Positions 1-7,527 are shown, counted from the stretch's first letter. The stretch: DNA of 20,708 nt from Smithella sp. UBA2180 (GCA_002327415.1 DCVU01000006.1:1-20708), one strand, 5' to 3'. Notes: generated by a model not told the origin, from the sequence alone. Program-made: numbers and translations.

Positions 1-112
1 GGCCGGATACCTCTACTTGAAAAGGCTTATCCACGGTTATGTTGATATCGGAAATGTCCACATTGGATTCCAGCATTTTTGTCAGAATATGGTCTATCTC
101 CGGTTTTCTCAT
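1..112 (-). CDS. PilT/PilU-like type IV pilus ATPase, N-terminus only (runs off the window)
   Basis: The minus-strand frame starts at ATG 112 and leaves the window open. The 37 visible residues begin MRKPEIDHILTKMLE and continue into ISDINITVDKPFQVE. This matches the N-terminal domain start of a second group of PilT-family ATPases, in which a 'SDLN.TV.KP.QVE' stretch is typical. A GAGGAT ribosome binding site lies 5 bases before the ATG. The gene begins 19 bases after the stop of the upstream pilT, so the two are very probably one operon of paired retraction ATPases, as pilT-pilU pairs often are. The Walker motifs lie outside the window, so the exact subfamily cannot be settled. Confidence 0.75.
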   Translation of the reverse strand, partial: MRKPEIDHILTKMLESNVDISDINITVDKPFQVEVSG

Positions 113-131
113 AAGCTATCCTCGCAATGAT

Positions 132-1214
132 TTATGCTTCAGTAAAATCTGTTGGTGGATATTTCAAAAGCGGACGGAATCTGGATTTATCGTTTGCTTT
201 AATGTAAGCTTCATCAGCACTGATCCAACCGCGGCTTAAAAGATCCATAATCGCATCGTCTAAAAGTTGCATTCCGTATTTTTTGCCTGTCTGCATCATG
301 GAAGGAATTTGATAGGTTTTGGATTCGCGGATCAAATTACGTACCGCCGGGGTGGCTATGCAAATCTCCAGAGCAACACAGCGGCTTTTGATGTCAATTC
401 TTCTGAACAGAACCTGCGAAACAACTGCGCGTAAACCATCGGCCAACGTGGAACGAATTTGCAACTGTTCGGTTGCCGGGAAAACCTCTATTATTCTATC
501 AACTGTTTTTGCGGCACTGGTTGTATGGACGGTGGAAAAAACAAGATGGCCGGTGGATGCAGCTTCCACAGCCAGTGAGATGGTTTCGAGATCGCGCATT
601 TCACCCACCAGAATAATGTCCGGATCTTCACGTAATGCTCCGCGTAACGCCGCGGTGAAAGATTTAGTATGGAGTCCGACTTCCCGTTGATTCACGATAC
701 AGTTTTGACTCTTATGAACAAATTCAATAGGATCTTCAATCGTAATAATGTGATCTTTACGCAGGCGGTTAGCTTCATCAATAATAGCTGCCAATGTTGT
801 GGACTTACCGGAACCTGTGGGGCCGGTGACCAGCACAAGACCACGTGGAAGAGAAGCTAATTTTGATATCACTTCAGGAAGTCCAAGATTTGCACAAGTC
901 GAAATTTTATCGGGTATTTCGCGAAATACTGCACCTATGCCGTTTTTTTGCCGGAAATAATTGACACGATAACGTGCGAGGCCAGGAACTTCATAAGCAA
1001 AATCAACGTCACCAGTTTCTTCAAAATGTTTAATTTTATGTTCCGGCGTGATTTCGTAGAGAAGCACTCTCAACATATCATTAGTGAGGACGTCATATTT
1101 AATTCGCTCAATCTCACCGCGAATTCTAAGGGCAGGTTGCTGGCCGGAAACAAGGTGAAGATCCGATGCACCCTGATCATGCATAAGCTGAAAAAAAGCA
1201 TCAATTTTCGCCAT
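132..1214 (-). CDS. pilT: Twitching-motility retraction ATPase PilT
   Basis: This hexameric cytoplasmic ATPase powers pilus retraction at the base of the type IV pilus machine. The 360 residues are the normal PilT length. Visible motifs are a Walker A GPTGSGKST at about residues 131-139, an Asp-box region ITIEDPIEF at about 157-165, a Walker B region DPDIILVGEMRD at about 197-208, and a His box around STVHTTSAAKT at about 227-237. The C-terminal PilT signature that usually reads AIRNLIREGK is here AVRNLIRESK, followed by the Q-L-L-D-A-I segment. That signature separates PilT from the assembly ATPase PilB. The start at 1214 is supported by GAGGAG 8 bases upstream. The next gene on the same strand starts 19 bases after the stop. 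Confidence 0.96.
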   Translation of the reverse strand: MAKIDAFFQLMHDQGASDLHLVSGQQPALRIRGEIERIKYDVLTNDMLRVLLYEITPEHKIKHFEETGDVDFAYEVPGLARYRVNYFRQKNGIGAVFREIPDKISTCANLGLPEVISKLASLPRGLVLVTGPTGSGKSTTLAAIIDEANRLRKDHIITIEDPIEFVHKSQNCIVNQREVGLHTKSFTAALRGALREDPDIILVGEMRDLETISLAVEAASTGHLVFSTVHTTSAAKTVDRIIEVFPATEQLQIRSTLADGLRAVVSQVLFRRIDIKSRCVALEICIATPAVRNLIRESKTYQIPSMMQTGKKYGMQLLDDAIMDLLSRGWISADEAYIKANDKSRFRPLLKYPPTDFTEA

Positions 1215-1241
1215 ATATTTTCTCCTCAGTAGGAATTAGCT

Positions 1242-1269
1242 ATCTTCTATCATTTATCTTCTATCATTT
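1242..1269. repeat. Tandem 14-bp duplication upstream of pilT
   Basis: ATCTTCTATCATTT occurs twice without a gap, at 1242-1255 and 1256-1269, directly upstream of the pilT ribosome binding site. It may be replication slippage or a duplicated binding site. The rest of 1215-1412 is AT-rich and I see no gene in it. Confidence 0.9.
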
Positions 1270-1412
1270 TTTTTCGGGAAAAGAATCAAATAATTGAACC
1301 GGTTGTAAATATTATGGCCGCATATTTTACAGCTTTTTATAAAATAAAATTATTCTTAAATATAGAAAAACCTCAATGATTTTGTCAACTATAAAATTAT
1401 ATTAACAATTTC

Positions 1413-1440
1413 TTGACACTAAGACAAGCAATAATATATG
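1413..1440 (+). promoter_or_regulatory. Sigma-70-type promoter of tRNA-Ala
   Basis: TTGACA (1413-1418) is a perfect -35 box. After a 16-base spacer comes TATATG (1435-1440), which matches the -10 consensus at four of six positions. Transcription would start about 30 bases before the tRNA 5' end, leaving a short leader for RNase P to remove. Confidence 0.6.
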
Positions 1441-1476
1441 CTCCCTCACGTTTTTCTAGCAGTAATTCTTAAGGTT

Positions 1477-1552
1477 GGGGATGTAGCTCAGCTGGGAGAG
1501 CGCGACGTTCGCAATGTCGAGGCCAGGGGTTCGATCCCCCTCATCTCCACCA
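1477..1552 (+). tRNA. tRNA-Ala (anticodon CGC)
   Basis: The cloverleaf folds completely. The acceptor stem GGGGATG pairs with CATCTCC and includes the G3:U70 wobble that identifies alanine tRNA. The anticodon stem CGACG/TGTCG encloses loop TTCGCAA, giving anticodon CGC, which reads GCG. The T arm is AGGGG-TTCGATC-CCCCT. The 3' CCA is encoded. The accessory region starts right after this gene. tRNA 3' ends are common integration sites, but no second copy of the tRNA end was found to prove integration here. Confidence 0.97.
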
Positions 1553-1587
1553 GAACCTAATCCAATAAAATCCAAAGAAGTCCATAA

Positions 1588-1610
1588 AGCCGCTAGAAAT
1601 AGCGGCTTTT
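1588..1610 (+). terminator. Rho-independent terminator of tRNA-Ala
   Basis: AGCCGCT (1588-1594), loop AGAAAT, then AGCGGCT (1601-1607) form a perfect 7-bp stem followed by a short T run. It sits 36 bases after the tRNA, as expected for the end of its transcript. Confidence 0.85.
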
Positions 1611-1624
1611 CTATTCCCAGAAGT

Positions 1625-1656
1625 GTTTCAATCCACGCGCCCATGCGGGGCGCGAC
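1625..1656. repeat. Single orphan CRISPR repeat (type I-C-like), no array
   Basis: This 32-base stretch begins GTTTCAATCCACGCGCCC and ends GGGGCGCGAC. Its length, its GTTTCAATCCACGC start and its GC-rich inner inverted repeat GCGCCC..GGGGCGC match the well-known type I-C (Dvulg-type) CRISPR repeat family. No second copy occurs within the window on either strand, and there are no cas genes, so it is not a functional array as seen. It could be the relic of a lost array or a repeat carried in by a mobile element. Confidence 0.75.
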
Positions 1657-1720
1657 TGAAGCTTGGGTCTCATTACAACTTCCCAATTCCGCTATGCCTA
1701 GCATGCGCCGGGTTTATTTA

Positions 1721-1749
1721 CTTTCGGAATTGGAGTTTCAACAATAAAT
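1721..1749 (+). repeat. 29-bp dispersed repeat, copy 1 (inverted partner at 13011-13039)
   Basis: The segment from CTTTCGGAATTGGAG through TTTCAACAATAAAT recurs in inverted orientation at 13011-13039 with a single mismatch (28 of 29 bases). Both copies lie in intergenic DNA beside disrupted genes or relics. I do not recognise the element. Confidence 0.85.
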
Positions 1750-1764
1750 AGCTGCAAAAAGACC

Positions 1765-1858
1765 TTGACATTTCCACAGCAATTTGTCAGAGTATTTTTA
1801 ATCTGGTTACCCGGAGGTGGATGGCGAAGCCATCGGAAGGCCCGCAAGGGCCTTTTTT
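1765..1858 (+). ncRNA. Possible small RNA ending in two tandem hairpins
   Basis: A perfect TTGACA lies at 1765-1770, but no good -10 follows at 17 bases; GAGTAT at 19 bases is weak. Downstream is a hairpin GATGGC-GAA-GCCATC (1820-1834) and then a strong terminator AAGGCCC-GCAA-GGGCCTT (1837-1854) with a T run. The T run is on the plus strand only, while the neighbouring gene runs on the minus strand, so this terminator does not serve that gene. No open reading frame with a ribosome binding site fits between. A short plus-strand transcript is inferred, with several GGA motifs that could bind CsrA-type proteins. The promoter is the weak part. Confidence 0.4.
1837..1858 (+). terminator. Strong Rho-independent terminator (plus strand)
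   Basis: The 7-bp stem AAGGCCC/GGGCCTT has a stable GCAA tetraloop and is followed by TTTT. It ends 10 bases before the stop of the convergent DUF3800 gene and would block plus-strand transcription entering it. Confidence 0.85.
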
Positions 1859-1867
1859 ATTATCACT

Positions 1868-2638
1868 TCAAATGAACTTTTTCCCGAAACAACGTTGCCC
1901 TTCACAATCATATTTGCTTTCAAGAATCTTGATCACCTTTTCGCCGAAAGGTAAAACACGTCCAGTAAACAAACTCTGTTCCCGCAAAATTTCATTTCTG
2001 CTTGAATGGGCTATCAAATCACAAAGCTGGAGCCCTGCAATATTGTTTGCTTTTGTTTTTACCTTCAACTGGCGGCTTGTCAAGCATGCCTGAAACTGTT
2101 CAGGTGCAACAAAATCCGTCCCATTTTCCCAGAGCCGCTCGAAAGAATCTTTCAAACGTATATCCTCTTTGCCGCCACGCGACTCGGCCATAGCATCGCC
2201 TGAAGCGCCATTTCTTTTCAAGAAGAATACAAATCGCTCCAGTAAGACCGCCAAACAATAGTGATAAGGATCAAAACGCCATACGGAATACGTCTCTTTA
2301 TGCTTTTTCTTGTCAAGGCAAACAGAAAGAACCGTGTATTGCCAATCTTTCATGAGATGAAGGAGATCGTTGTCGAAGGATTCTCTGATTCCGGTGTCTG
2401 ATAAGGCCTCAAATGGATGTCGATTGTTAAACATTTCTTTGCGATGGAAAATAATCGGCTCATCAGGGTGCGCATGAAAGTAGCGTTGTTTGATCGCTTC
2501 CATTTGAGGATGTAAAACAGTGGCGGCATATTCAAGCTCTATAATAACACCCGTAAGGCTGAGAAATTGGTGATTCGGATTTTCCGAACTATCCAAATCA
2601 GGATTGCCAACTTCGTCAATGTAGATGCGATATTTCAT
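1868..2638 (-). CDS. DUF3800 domain protein
   Basis: The 256 residues show the layout of the DUF3800 family. There is an N-terminal acidic motif YIDEVGNPD (residues 6-14, usually YIDESG), a middle FHRKEM at about 64-69, and a C-terminal NNIAGLQLCDLIA at about 198-210 (usually A.GLQLADLIA). The conserved acidic residues suggest a metal-dependent RNase H-like fold, but no biochemical role is established to my knowledge. Members are frequent in mobile and defence regions, which fits the location between a tRNA and a Fic gene. There is no signal peptide or membrane segment. Only a weak purine run (GGAGATAG) precedes the ATG at 2638. The assignment rests on motif recognition. Confidence 0.85.
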   Translation of the reverse strand: MKYRIYIDEVGNPDLDSSENPNHQFLSLTGVIIELEYAATVLHPQMEAIKQRYFHAHPDEPIIFHRKEMFNNRHPFEALSDTGIRESFDNDLLHLMKDWQYTVLSVCLDKKKHKETYSVWRFDPYHYCLAVLLERFVFFLKRNGASGDAMAESRGGKEDIRLKDSFERLWENGTDFVAPEQFQACLTSRQLKVKTKANNIAGLQLCDLIAHSSRNEILREQSLFTGRVLPFGEKVIKILESKYDCEGQRCFGKKFI

Positions 2639-2990
2639 CTATCTCCAAATTCTTCATTCTTATTTACAAAGCTGATTTGCACTAAGACTGATTATAAATT
2701 GCACGATATAATTAATGATTTACATTGCCAAAATACCCGCTGAAATTTTAATGTCAATTAAATATTTGATTTTTGCGCAAGAATGAATAAACCAGATTTT
2801 ACGCGGTTTTTATTACTAATGTTTTATCTTTTCCTGAAGCGATTCGATTATCTGTTGATAAACTTTCATGCACCGAAAAATCAGCCGCTAAATCTAAAGC
2901 AAGGCGTTCAACAAGAGATCAAACGGGACAGGTACAATTATCACCAATTGAAAATCGGCGAACAGGTGTTCTCCCTTTCACTGGCTCGAT
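2639..2990. other. Gene-free stretch, possible decayed coding sequence
   Basis: AT-rich DNA lies between the DUF3800 and fic genes, both on the minus strand. A plus-strand frame from about 2793 to 3016 is open (for example PEAIRLSVDKLS) but lacks a start codon, follows a stop immediately, and runs into the 3' end of fic on the other strand. It may be a decayed gene. I see no terminator or clear promoter. Confidence 0.4.
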
Positions 2991-4109
2991 TCACATCACC
3001 CCCCAATTCAAATCATAGCTTACATTCCTGCCTCTGCCGGGATTCTGTTTAATGATCCCAAGTTTCATAAGGTGATCTATCTCCCTGAAGGCTGTGGCTC
3101 TGCTGACTTTTGCAAGAGAAACATATTTTTGGGTTGTCAGTCCACCTGTAAAACCGCCCTTTCCTGCATCAAGCAGCCGGTTTATGATTTTACGCTGCCG
3201 CTCCGTTAGCGAATCATCCGAATGTGATTTCCAGAATGAGGCCTTATTTAGGACTATCGCCAACATTCCTTCAGAACTCTTAATGGCCCTGCAGAAACAG
3301 CCGAGAAACCAATTTAGCCAGTCAGTAATGTCGCCATCATGCTTCTGGCAGTGTTCAAGAACATTATAATAGGCATTCCGCTCTGCCATAATCTGAGAAG
3401 AAAGACTATAATACCGGATCGATTGCTGGTCATCCTGGGACACGGCCATATCGGTCAAGGCTCTGGCGATCCGGCCGTTGCCATCCTCGAATGGATGTAT
3501 GGTCACAAACCAGAATTGAGCAATCGCCGCCCGTAATAATCCTTCCACATTACCCCTGCTCACCTTCCACCATTCAAGAAACTTACCTATTTCAAAAGAT
3601 ATGCGATCAGAGGGAGGAGCTTCAAAGTGAATATTTTCATGGCCGATGGGTCCAGATACAACGCGCATGGGCTTATCCCCCCGCCATTTACCTACTCTGA
3701 TTTTGTGGATGCCCGAATAGCCAGTTGGAAAAAGCGCAGCTTGCCAGCCGAAGAGACGTTTCTGTGTAAGCGGTCCATCATGATTTTTTGTGGCATCAAG
3801 GAGAATAGATACGAGTCCGTCGATATAATGGTCTACCCTAAGTCCCGCCGAGGGGAGCCCGAGCTTTCTTGCGACCGACGATCTAACGGCCTGAACATTG
3901 AGGCTCTCTCCTTCGATTAAGGCGGTTTTTAAGGTCTCCTCCGTTAATATTTCAATCTGGGCTTGGTTTTCGAGGGTAAATCCAAGATCGGCCACTTTAC
4001 TCAAAAGTTTTCCTTGCAGCAGCCGGCATTCTCCAAGCGCAAGAAGAATATCTTCGTTTTTCCATCTAAAGTGAGTCCAATCCGGACGCTCCCATAAATA
4101 CTGAGCCAT
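2991..4109 (-). CDS. Fic family protein (AMPylase-type) with C-terminal winged helix
   Basis: Fic proteins usually transfer AMP, or another phosphate-containing group, to hydroxyl side chains of target proteins. The 372 residues contain a DUF4172-like N-terminal region, then the intact catalytic loop HPFEDGNGR (205-213). An inhibitory-helix motif T-ALI-EG (62-67) fits the (S/T)xxxE(G/N) pattern and lies before the Fic core, as in class II self-inhibited enzymes. The C-terminal 70 residues (from about 300) form a winged-helix-like unit with SLAKVSRATAFREIDHL as the probable recognition region. The start at 4109 follows AAAGGTGG. The promoter region carries repeated ATGAAGCGA half-sites, so binding by its own C-terminal domain is plausible. 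The gene is divergent from the TOTE-type gene. Targets are unknown. Confidence 0.93.
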   Translation of the reverse strand: MAQYLWERPDWTHFRWKNEDILLALGECRLLQGKLLSKVADLGFTLENQAQIEILTEETLKTALIEGESLNVQAVRSSVARKLGLPSAGLRVDHYIDGLVSILLDATKNHDGPLTQKRLFGWQAALFPTGYSGIHKIRVGKWRGDKPMRVVSGPIGHENIHFEAPPSDRISFEIGKFLEWWKVSRGNVEGLLRAAIAQFWFVTIHPFEDGNGRIARALTDMAVSQDDQQSIRYYSLSSQIMAERNAYYNVLEHCQKHDGDITDWLNWFLGCFCRAIKSSEGMLAIVLNKASFWKSHSDDSLTERQRKIINRLLDAGKGGFTGGLTTQKYVSLAKVSRATAFREIDHLMKLGIIKQNPGRGRNVSYDLNWGVM

Positions 4110-4124
4110 TTGCCACCTTTTATT

Positions 4125-4170
4125 GCTTCATATTATGAAGCGATTATATTCTTTTTTCGCTTCATGTCAA
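4125..4170 (-). promoter_or_regulatory. fic promoter with three operator half-sites
   Basis: Reading the minus strand, TTGACA (4170-4165) is followed after 16 bases by TATAAT (4148-4143); both boxes are perfect. Three related half-sites overlap them: ATGAAGCGA within the spacer, TCGCTTCAT right after the -10 start, and ATGAAGC further down. The last two form the perfect palindrome GCTTCATATTATGAAGC (4125-4141), and the first two form a second inverted repeat flanking the -10 box. A repressor dimer on these sites would block RNA polymerase. The Fic winged helix is the obvious candidate. Confidence 0.85.
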
Positions 4171-4233
4171 GTCAATCTTGGTTAACGAAATACCGTGAAT
4201 AGTGCGTCCAGAGTTCACAGTAGGATATGATTT

Positions 4234-4278
4234 CTATTGCACATCAATAGGGAATGGAATAGGTGAAAACAATATAAT
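4234..4278 (+). promoter_or_regulatory. Possible control region of the TOTE-type gene
   Basis: TATAAT at 4273-4278 is a perfect -10 box 32 bases before the start codon, but no good -35 lies upstream of it. An inverted repeat CTATTG-CACAT-CAATAG (4234-4250) lies just upstream and could hold an activator or repressor. The half-site differs from the fic operator, so the two divergent genes need not share a regulator. Confidence 0.4.
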
Positions 4279-4310
4279 TGCTTTATTGAAAGGCAAGAAG
4301 AGACAAAATT

Positions 4311-7211
4311 ATGAATTTTGAAGACTTATTTGAAAAATATCAGCATTTACTTGCCGAGAATAAAACTCTGAAAGAAGAGAATGAAGCGCTGAAGGTAAAA
4401 CTGGGAATAAATGTCAAAAAGGAATCTGACCAAGATCAAGGCACCGTGAGCAATATCTCTTTAGAATTAGTTACTCAAGAATCTCCTCGTAAAATTCAAT
4501 TGCCAATATTAAAAGATTTTGCCAACCCCGCAGATAAGATCAGCTTGTTTATGTCACTGTTTAAAGGACGTGATGATGTGTATGCCAAAAGATGGCAGAG
4601 CAAGGATGGCCGATCTGGCTATACGCCTGTTTGTCTTAATGAATGGAAATCAAGTCTTTGTAGAAAGCCTGCAGTTAAATGTTTCGACTGCCCGCATAAG
4701 TCTTACGATGTCTTGGATGAAAAAGTCATTGAGGCACATTTAAGAGGTAGTGTCGTTGCTGGCATATATCCTATGTGCCAGGATGATACGTGCCACTTTC
4801 TGGCAATTGATTTTGATGATGACGGCTGGCAAAAAGATATTTCTACACTCAGAGAAGTTTGTTTTACCTTCGATATTCCTGTTGCAATCGAGCGTTCTCG
4901 CTCCAGCAGCGGAGCTCATGCCTGGTTCTTCTTTGAAAACCGAATTCCGGCAAATTTAGCCAGAAAGTTGGGTTCTGCTTTGCTTACCTATTCCATGGGT
5001 AAAAGGCATGAAATAACATTTAAATCTTACGATCGTTTCTTTCCCAGTCAGGATACGATGCCAAAAGGCGGTTTCGGCAATTTGATTGCTCTTCCTTTGC
5101 AGAAAAAAGCCCGGGACGGCGGTAATAGCATTTTTATTGACGAAAAATTTAACCCTTATGACGACCAGTGGATGTTTTTGACTAATATTAGAAAATTATC
5201 AGAAGATGAAATAGCTGCGCTAATACCAAAATTATGCCGCGGGAACGAAATGGGCGCTCTAAAGGAAGCTGATGAAGAACGCATCAAACCATGGGAAAAA
5301 GACCAACTAGAATGGTCAAAAGCTGATTTCCCCAACGAAGTTCAGCTTATAAAAGCAAACATGATCTATATTGAAAAATCAGGTATTTTGCAGAAGGCAT
5401 TAAACATTCTGAATCGGCTGGCTGCATTTAAAAATCCGGAATTTTACAAGGCGCAAGCGATGCGCATGCCGACATATAACAAACCCAGAATTATTTTGTG
5501 TGCAGATGAAACTCCAGATTACCTCTGTTTACCAAGAGGCTGTGAAAGTGATGTCATAAGTGTACTTGCCGAGGCAGGAGCTGAAGCAATATTGACTGAC
5601 AATACTAATCCAGGCAGACATATCAAATCAGAATTTATCGGAACATTGCGAGAAGAGCAGCAACTGGCTGCAGAAGAGATGCTCAAGCATGAAAACGGTG
5701 TGCTGTCGGCAACCACTGCCTTTGGGAAAACAGTCATTGCCGCAAAACTGATTGCTGAACGAAAAGTAAACACACTGATATTAGTACATAGACAGCAACT
5801 GCTTTCACAATGGGCGGCGAAATTGACAGAATTTCTGAAAATTGATGAAGAATTGCCAGCTTTGGAGAAAAAGCGAGGACGAAAAAAGCAACAGAGTTTG
5901 ATTGGGCAAATAGGCGCGGGTAAAAATAATCCCAGCAGCATTATTGATATTGGCATTATGCAGTCCTTGAGCAGTGGTGGCGAAGTGAAGGAATGGATAA
6001 AAAATTATGGCATGGTTATTGTTGATGAATGCCATCATGTTCCAGCATTCAGCTTTGAACAGATACTTAAGAACGTCTATGCGAAATATGTTTATGGATT
6101 AACCGCAACACCAGCAAGGCAGGACGGACATCATCCGATTATTTTCATGCATTGCGGGCCAATCAGATACAAGGTGGATGCAAAGAAGCAAGCAGAAAAA
6201 AGGCCCTTTGAACATTATGTTATCCCAAGATTTACAAGTTTTCGAATGCCGTTTGAAGCGGAAAGAAAGGAAATCTCCATTCAAGAGCTATATTCAGAAA
6301 TTGTTGTGGATGAATTTCGTAATCAGTTGATTGTAGATGATGTAATTAATGCTTTTCAAAATGGCAGAAATTCCCTTGTCCTCACTGAAAGAACTGCCCA
6401 TGTCGCAGAGCTTGCCAAAAAGTTAGGTGAAAATATACCTGACGTAATTGCTCTTACCGGCGGAATGGGAACAAAAGTAACAAGAGATATATGGACAAGG
6501 ATATCTGAAACGCCGGCAGACAAGCAGTTAACACTCATTGCCACAGGAAAATATATCGGTGAAGGGTTTGACGAAGCGAGGTTGGATACGCTTTTTCTGG
6601 CAATGCCCATATCGTGGAAAGGAACCCTGCAACAGTATGCGGGCAGGATTCACCGGCTATTTGAAAACAAGAGCGACGCTCAGATATATGATTATGCCGA
6701 TATTCATGTCAGAGTGTTGGAGAAAATGTACAACAAACGACTCGCCGGATATGCGTCAATTGGTTACAAGACAAAGACGGGTCTCTTCACGGATGAATCG
6801 GTTGATGTCATATTTGATAACAATAATTTTCTTCCGGTTTATAAAAATGATTTGGTTAATGCCACACGGGAAATCTTGATTGTAAGTCCATTTGTCACGA
6901 AAAGACGAGCGCTGCAAATGCTGGATTTGATGAGTGTCGCATTAGATCAAAAGGTCAAGGTTACGATTATGACAAGGCCAGCAACAGATTTTAAAGACAA
7001 ACCAGCACTGGAAGATACATTGAGCATACTGAAAACAGCTGGCGTAAATTTGGTTTGCAAATCCAATATTCATCAAAAATATGCTGTTATTGACCAGAGA
7101 ATCGTTTGGTATGGAAGTATTAATCTTTTGAGCTTTGGCCGAGCGGAAGAGAGTATTATGCGGCTCAATAGTCCCAACATTGCCAATGAACTAATGAGAA
7201 ACATTGATTAG
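4311..7211 (+). CDS. TOTE conflict-system-type primase-helicase-PLD nuclease
   Basis: This 966-residue protein has four parts. Residues 1-35 look like a coiled coil rich in Glu and Lys. Residues about 65-300 carry a Cys cluster (C117, C124, C127) and an archaeo-eukaryotic primase fold: catalytic acids in FLAIDFDDDGW (163-173) and SSSGAHAWFFFE (198-209). Residues about 445-800 form an SF2 helicase with Walker A ATTAFGKT (467-474), DECHH (572-576), TATPARQDG (598-606) and QYAGRIHR (775-782). Residues about 835-966 form a phospholipase-D nuclease with one HxKxxxxD set (H921, K923, D928) and GSIN. The primase-helicase pairing is known from TOTE conflict systems, predicted to act against invading DNA or transcripts. 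AAGAAGAG precedes the ATG. All catalytic motifs look intact. Confidence 0.9.
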   Translation: MNFEDLFEKYQHLLAENKTLKEENEALKVKLGINVKKESDQDQGTVSNISLELVTQESPRKIQLPILKDFANPADKISLFMSLFKGRDDVYAKRWQSKDGRSGYTPVCLNEWKSSLCRKPAVKCFDCPHKSYDVLDEKVIEAHLRGSVVAGIYPMCQDDTCHFLAIDFDDDGWQKDISTLREVCFTFDIPVAIERSRSSSGAHAWFFFENRIPANLARKLGSALLTYSMGKRHEITFKSYDRFFPSQDTMPKGGFGNLIALPLQKKARDGGNSIFIDEKFNPYDDQWMFLTNIRKLSEDEIAALIPKLCRGNEMGALKEADEERIKPWEKDQLEWSKADFPNEVQLIKANMIYIEKSGILQKALNILNRLAAFKNPEFYKAQAMRMPTYNKPRIILCADETPDYLCLPRGCESDVISVLAEAGAEAILTDNTNPGRHIKSEFIGTLREEQQLAAEEMLKHENGVLSATTAFGKTVIAAKLIAERKVNTLILVHRQQLLSQWAAKLTEFLKIDEELPALEKKRGRKKQQSLIGQIGAGKNNPSSIIDIGIMQSLSSGGEVKEWIKNYGMVIVDECHHVPAFSFEQILKNVYAKYVYGLTATPARQDGHHPIIFMHCGPIRYKVDAKKQAEKRPFEHYVIPRFTSFRMPFEAERKEISIQELYSEIVVDEFRNQLIVDDVINAFQNGRNSLVLTERTAHVAELAKKLGENIPDVIALTGGMGTKVTRDIWTRISETPADKQLTLIATGKYIGEGFDEARLDTLFLAMPISWKGTLQQYAGRIHRLFENKSDAQIYDYADIHVRVLEKMYNKRLAGYASIGYKTKTGLFTDESVDVIFDNNNFLPVYKNDLVNATREILIVSPFVTKRRALQMLDLMSVALDQKVKVTIMTRPATDFKDKPALEDTLSILKTAGVNLVCKSNIHQKYAVIDQRIVWYGSINLLSFGRAEESIMRLNSPNIANELMRNID

Positions 7212-7330
7212 ACGGTTTGGAATTCTTCAGCAGGAGTTTTCAGAAGGTAACCTCAGATAAAAAATAATCCTTGATAACAATATTTCAGCCTGCCATGTGT
7301 CGATATCGCGCTCTAAACAGTATATAGGAT

Positions 7331-7360
7331 TGACACAAAAACATATGGATACTTGTGTCA
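7331..7360. promoter_or_regulatory. Operator-like inverted repeat before the DUF6088 remnant
   Basis: TGACACAA (7331-7338) and TTGTGTCA (7353-7360) form a perfect 8-bp inverted repeat with a 14-base centre, ending 8 bases before the ATG at 7369. TATATA at 7321-7326 could be a -10 box. The position fits autoregulation by an AbiEi-type antitoxin, which in studied cases binds inverted repeats in its own promoter. Confidence 0.65.
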
Positions 7361-7368
7361 GGTGAAGT

Positions 7369-7527
7369 ATGGTAAAAATGATAAAAACAACGGACAATCA
7401 AATAATTAGTAGAATTTATGACCATGATAGGGGTTGGGTTTTCACTCCAAACCATTTCAATTATCCGCCGGTTTCAGGATACCTTCAATCAGGGACAAGT
7501 GTGATGGACTTATCCCGCCCTGCTTGA
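7369..7527 (+). pseudogene. Truncated AbiEi-type antitoxin (DUF6088), N-terminal fragment
   Basis: The 52-codon frame starts MVKMIKTTDNQII and contains SRIYDHDRGWVFTPNHF, which matches the N-terminal winged-helix start of DUF6088/AbiEi-like antitoxins (usual text RIYG.GRGWVFTP..F). In complete members about 150 more residues follow, beginning with a DLGSR..VD.AL segment. Here similarity stops at residue 30 and an unrelated tail ends in a stop at 7525. GGTGAAG precedes the ATG and an inverted repeat lies further upstream, so expression control appears kept. No AbiEii toxin gene is present. It is probably a deletion relic; a functional mini-protein is less likely. Confidence 0.65.

Noticed and set aside
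1456..1747. Open frames across the tRNA and the CRISPR-like repeat
   Set aside because: They read through the tRNA and its terminator; no coding character.
1625..1749. Two-repeat CRISPR array including GTTTCAA at 1735
   Set aside because: Only 7 bases match after the first repeat and the spacing does not fit a repeat-spacer unit.
2783..3052. Plus-strand open frame of 89 codons
   Set aside because: It has no ribosome site, reads poorly as protein and overlaps the 3' end of fic on the other strand.
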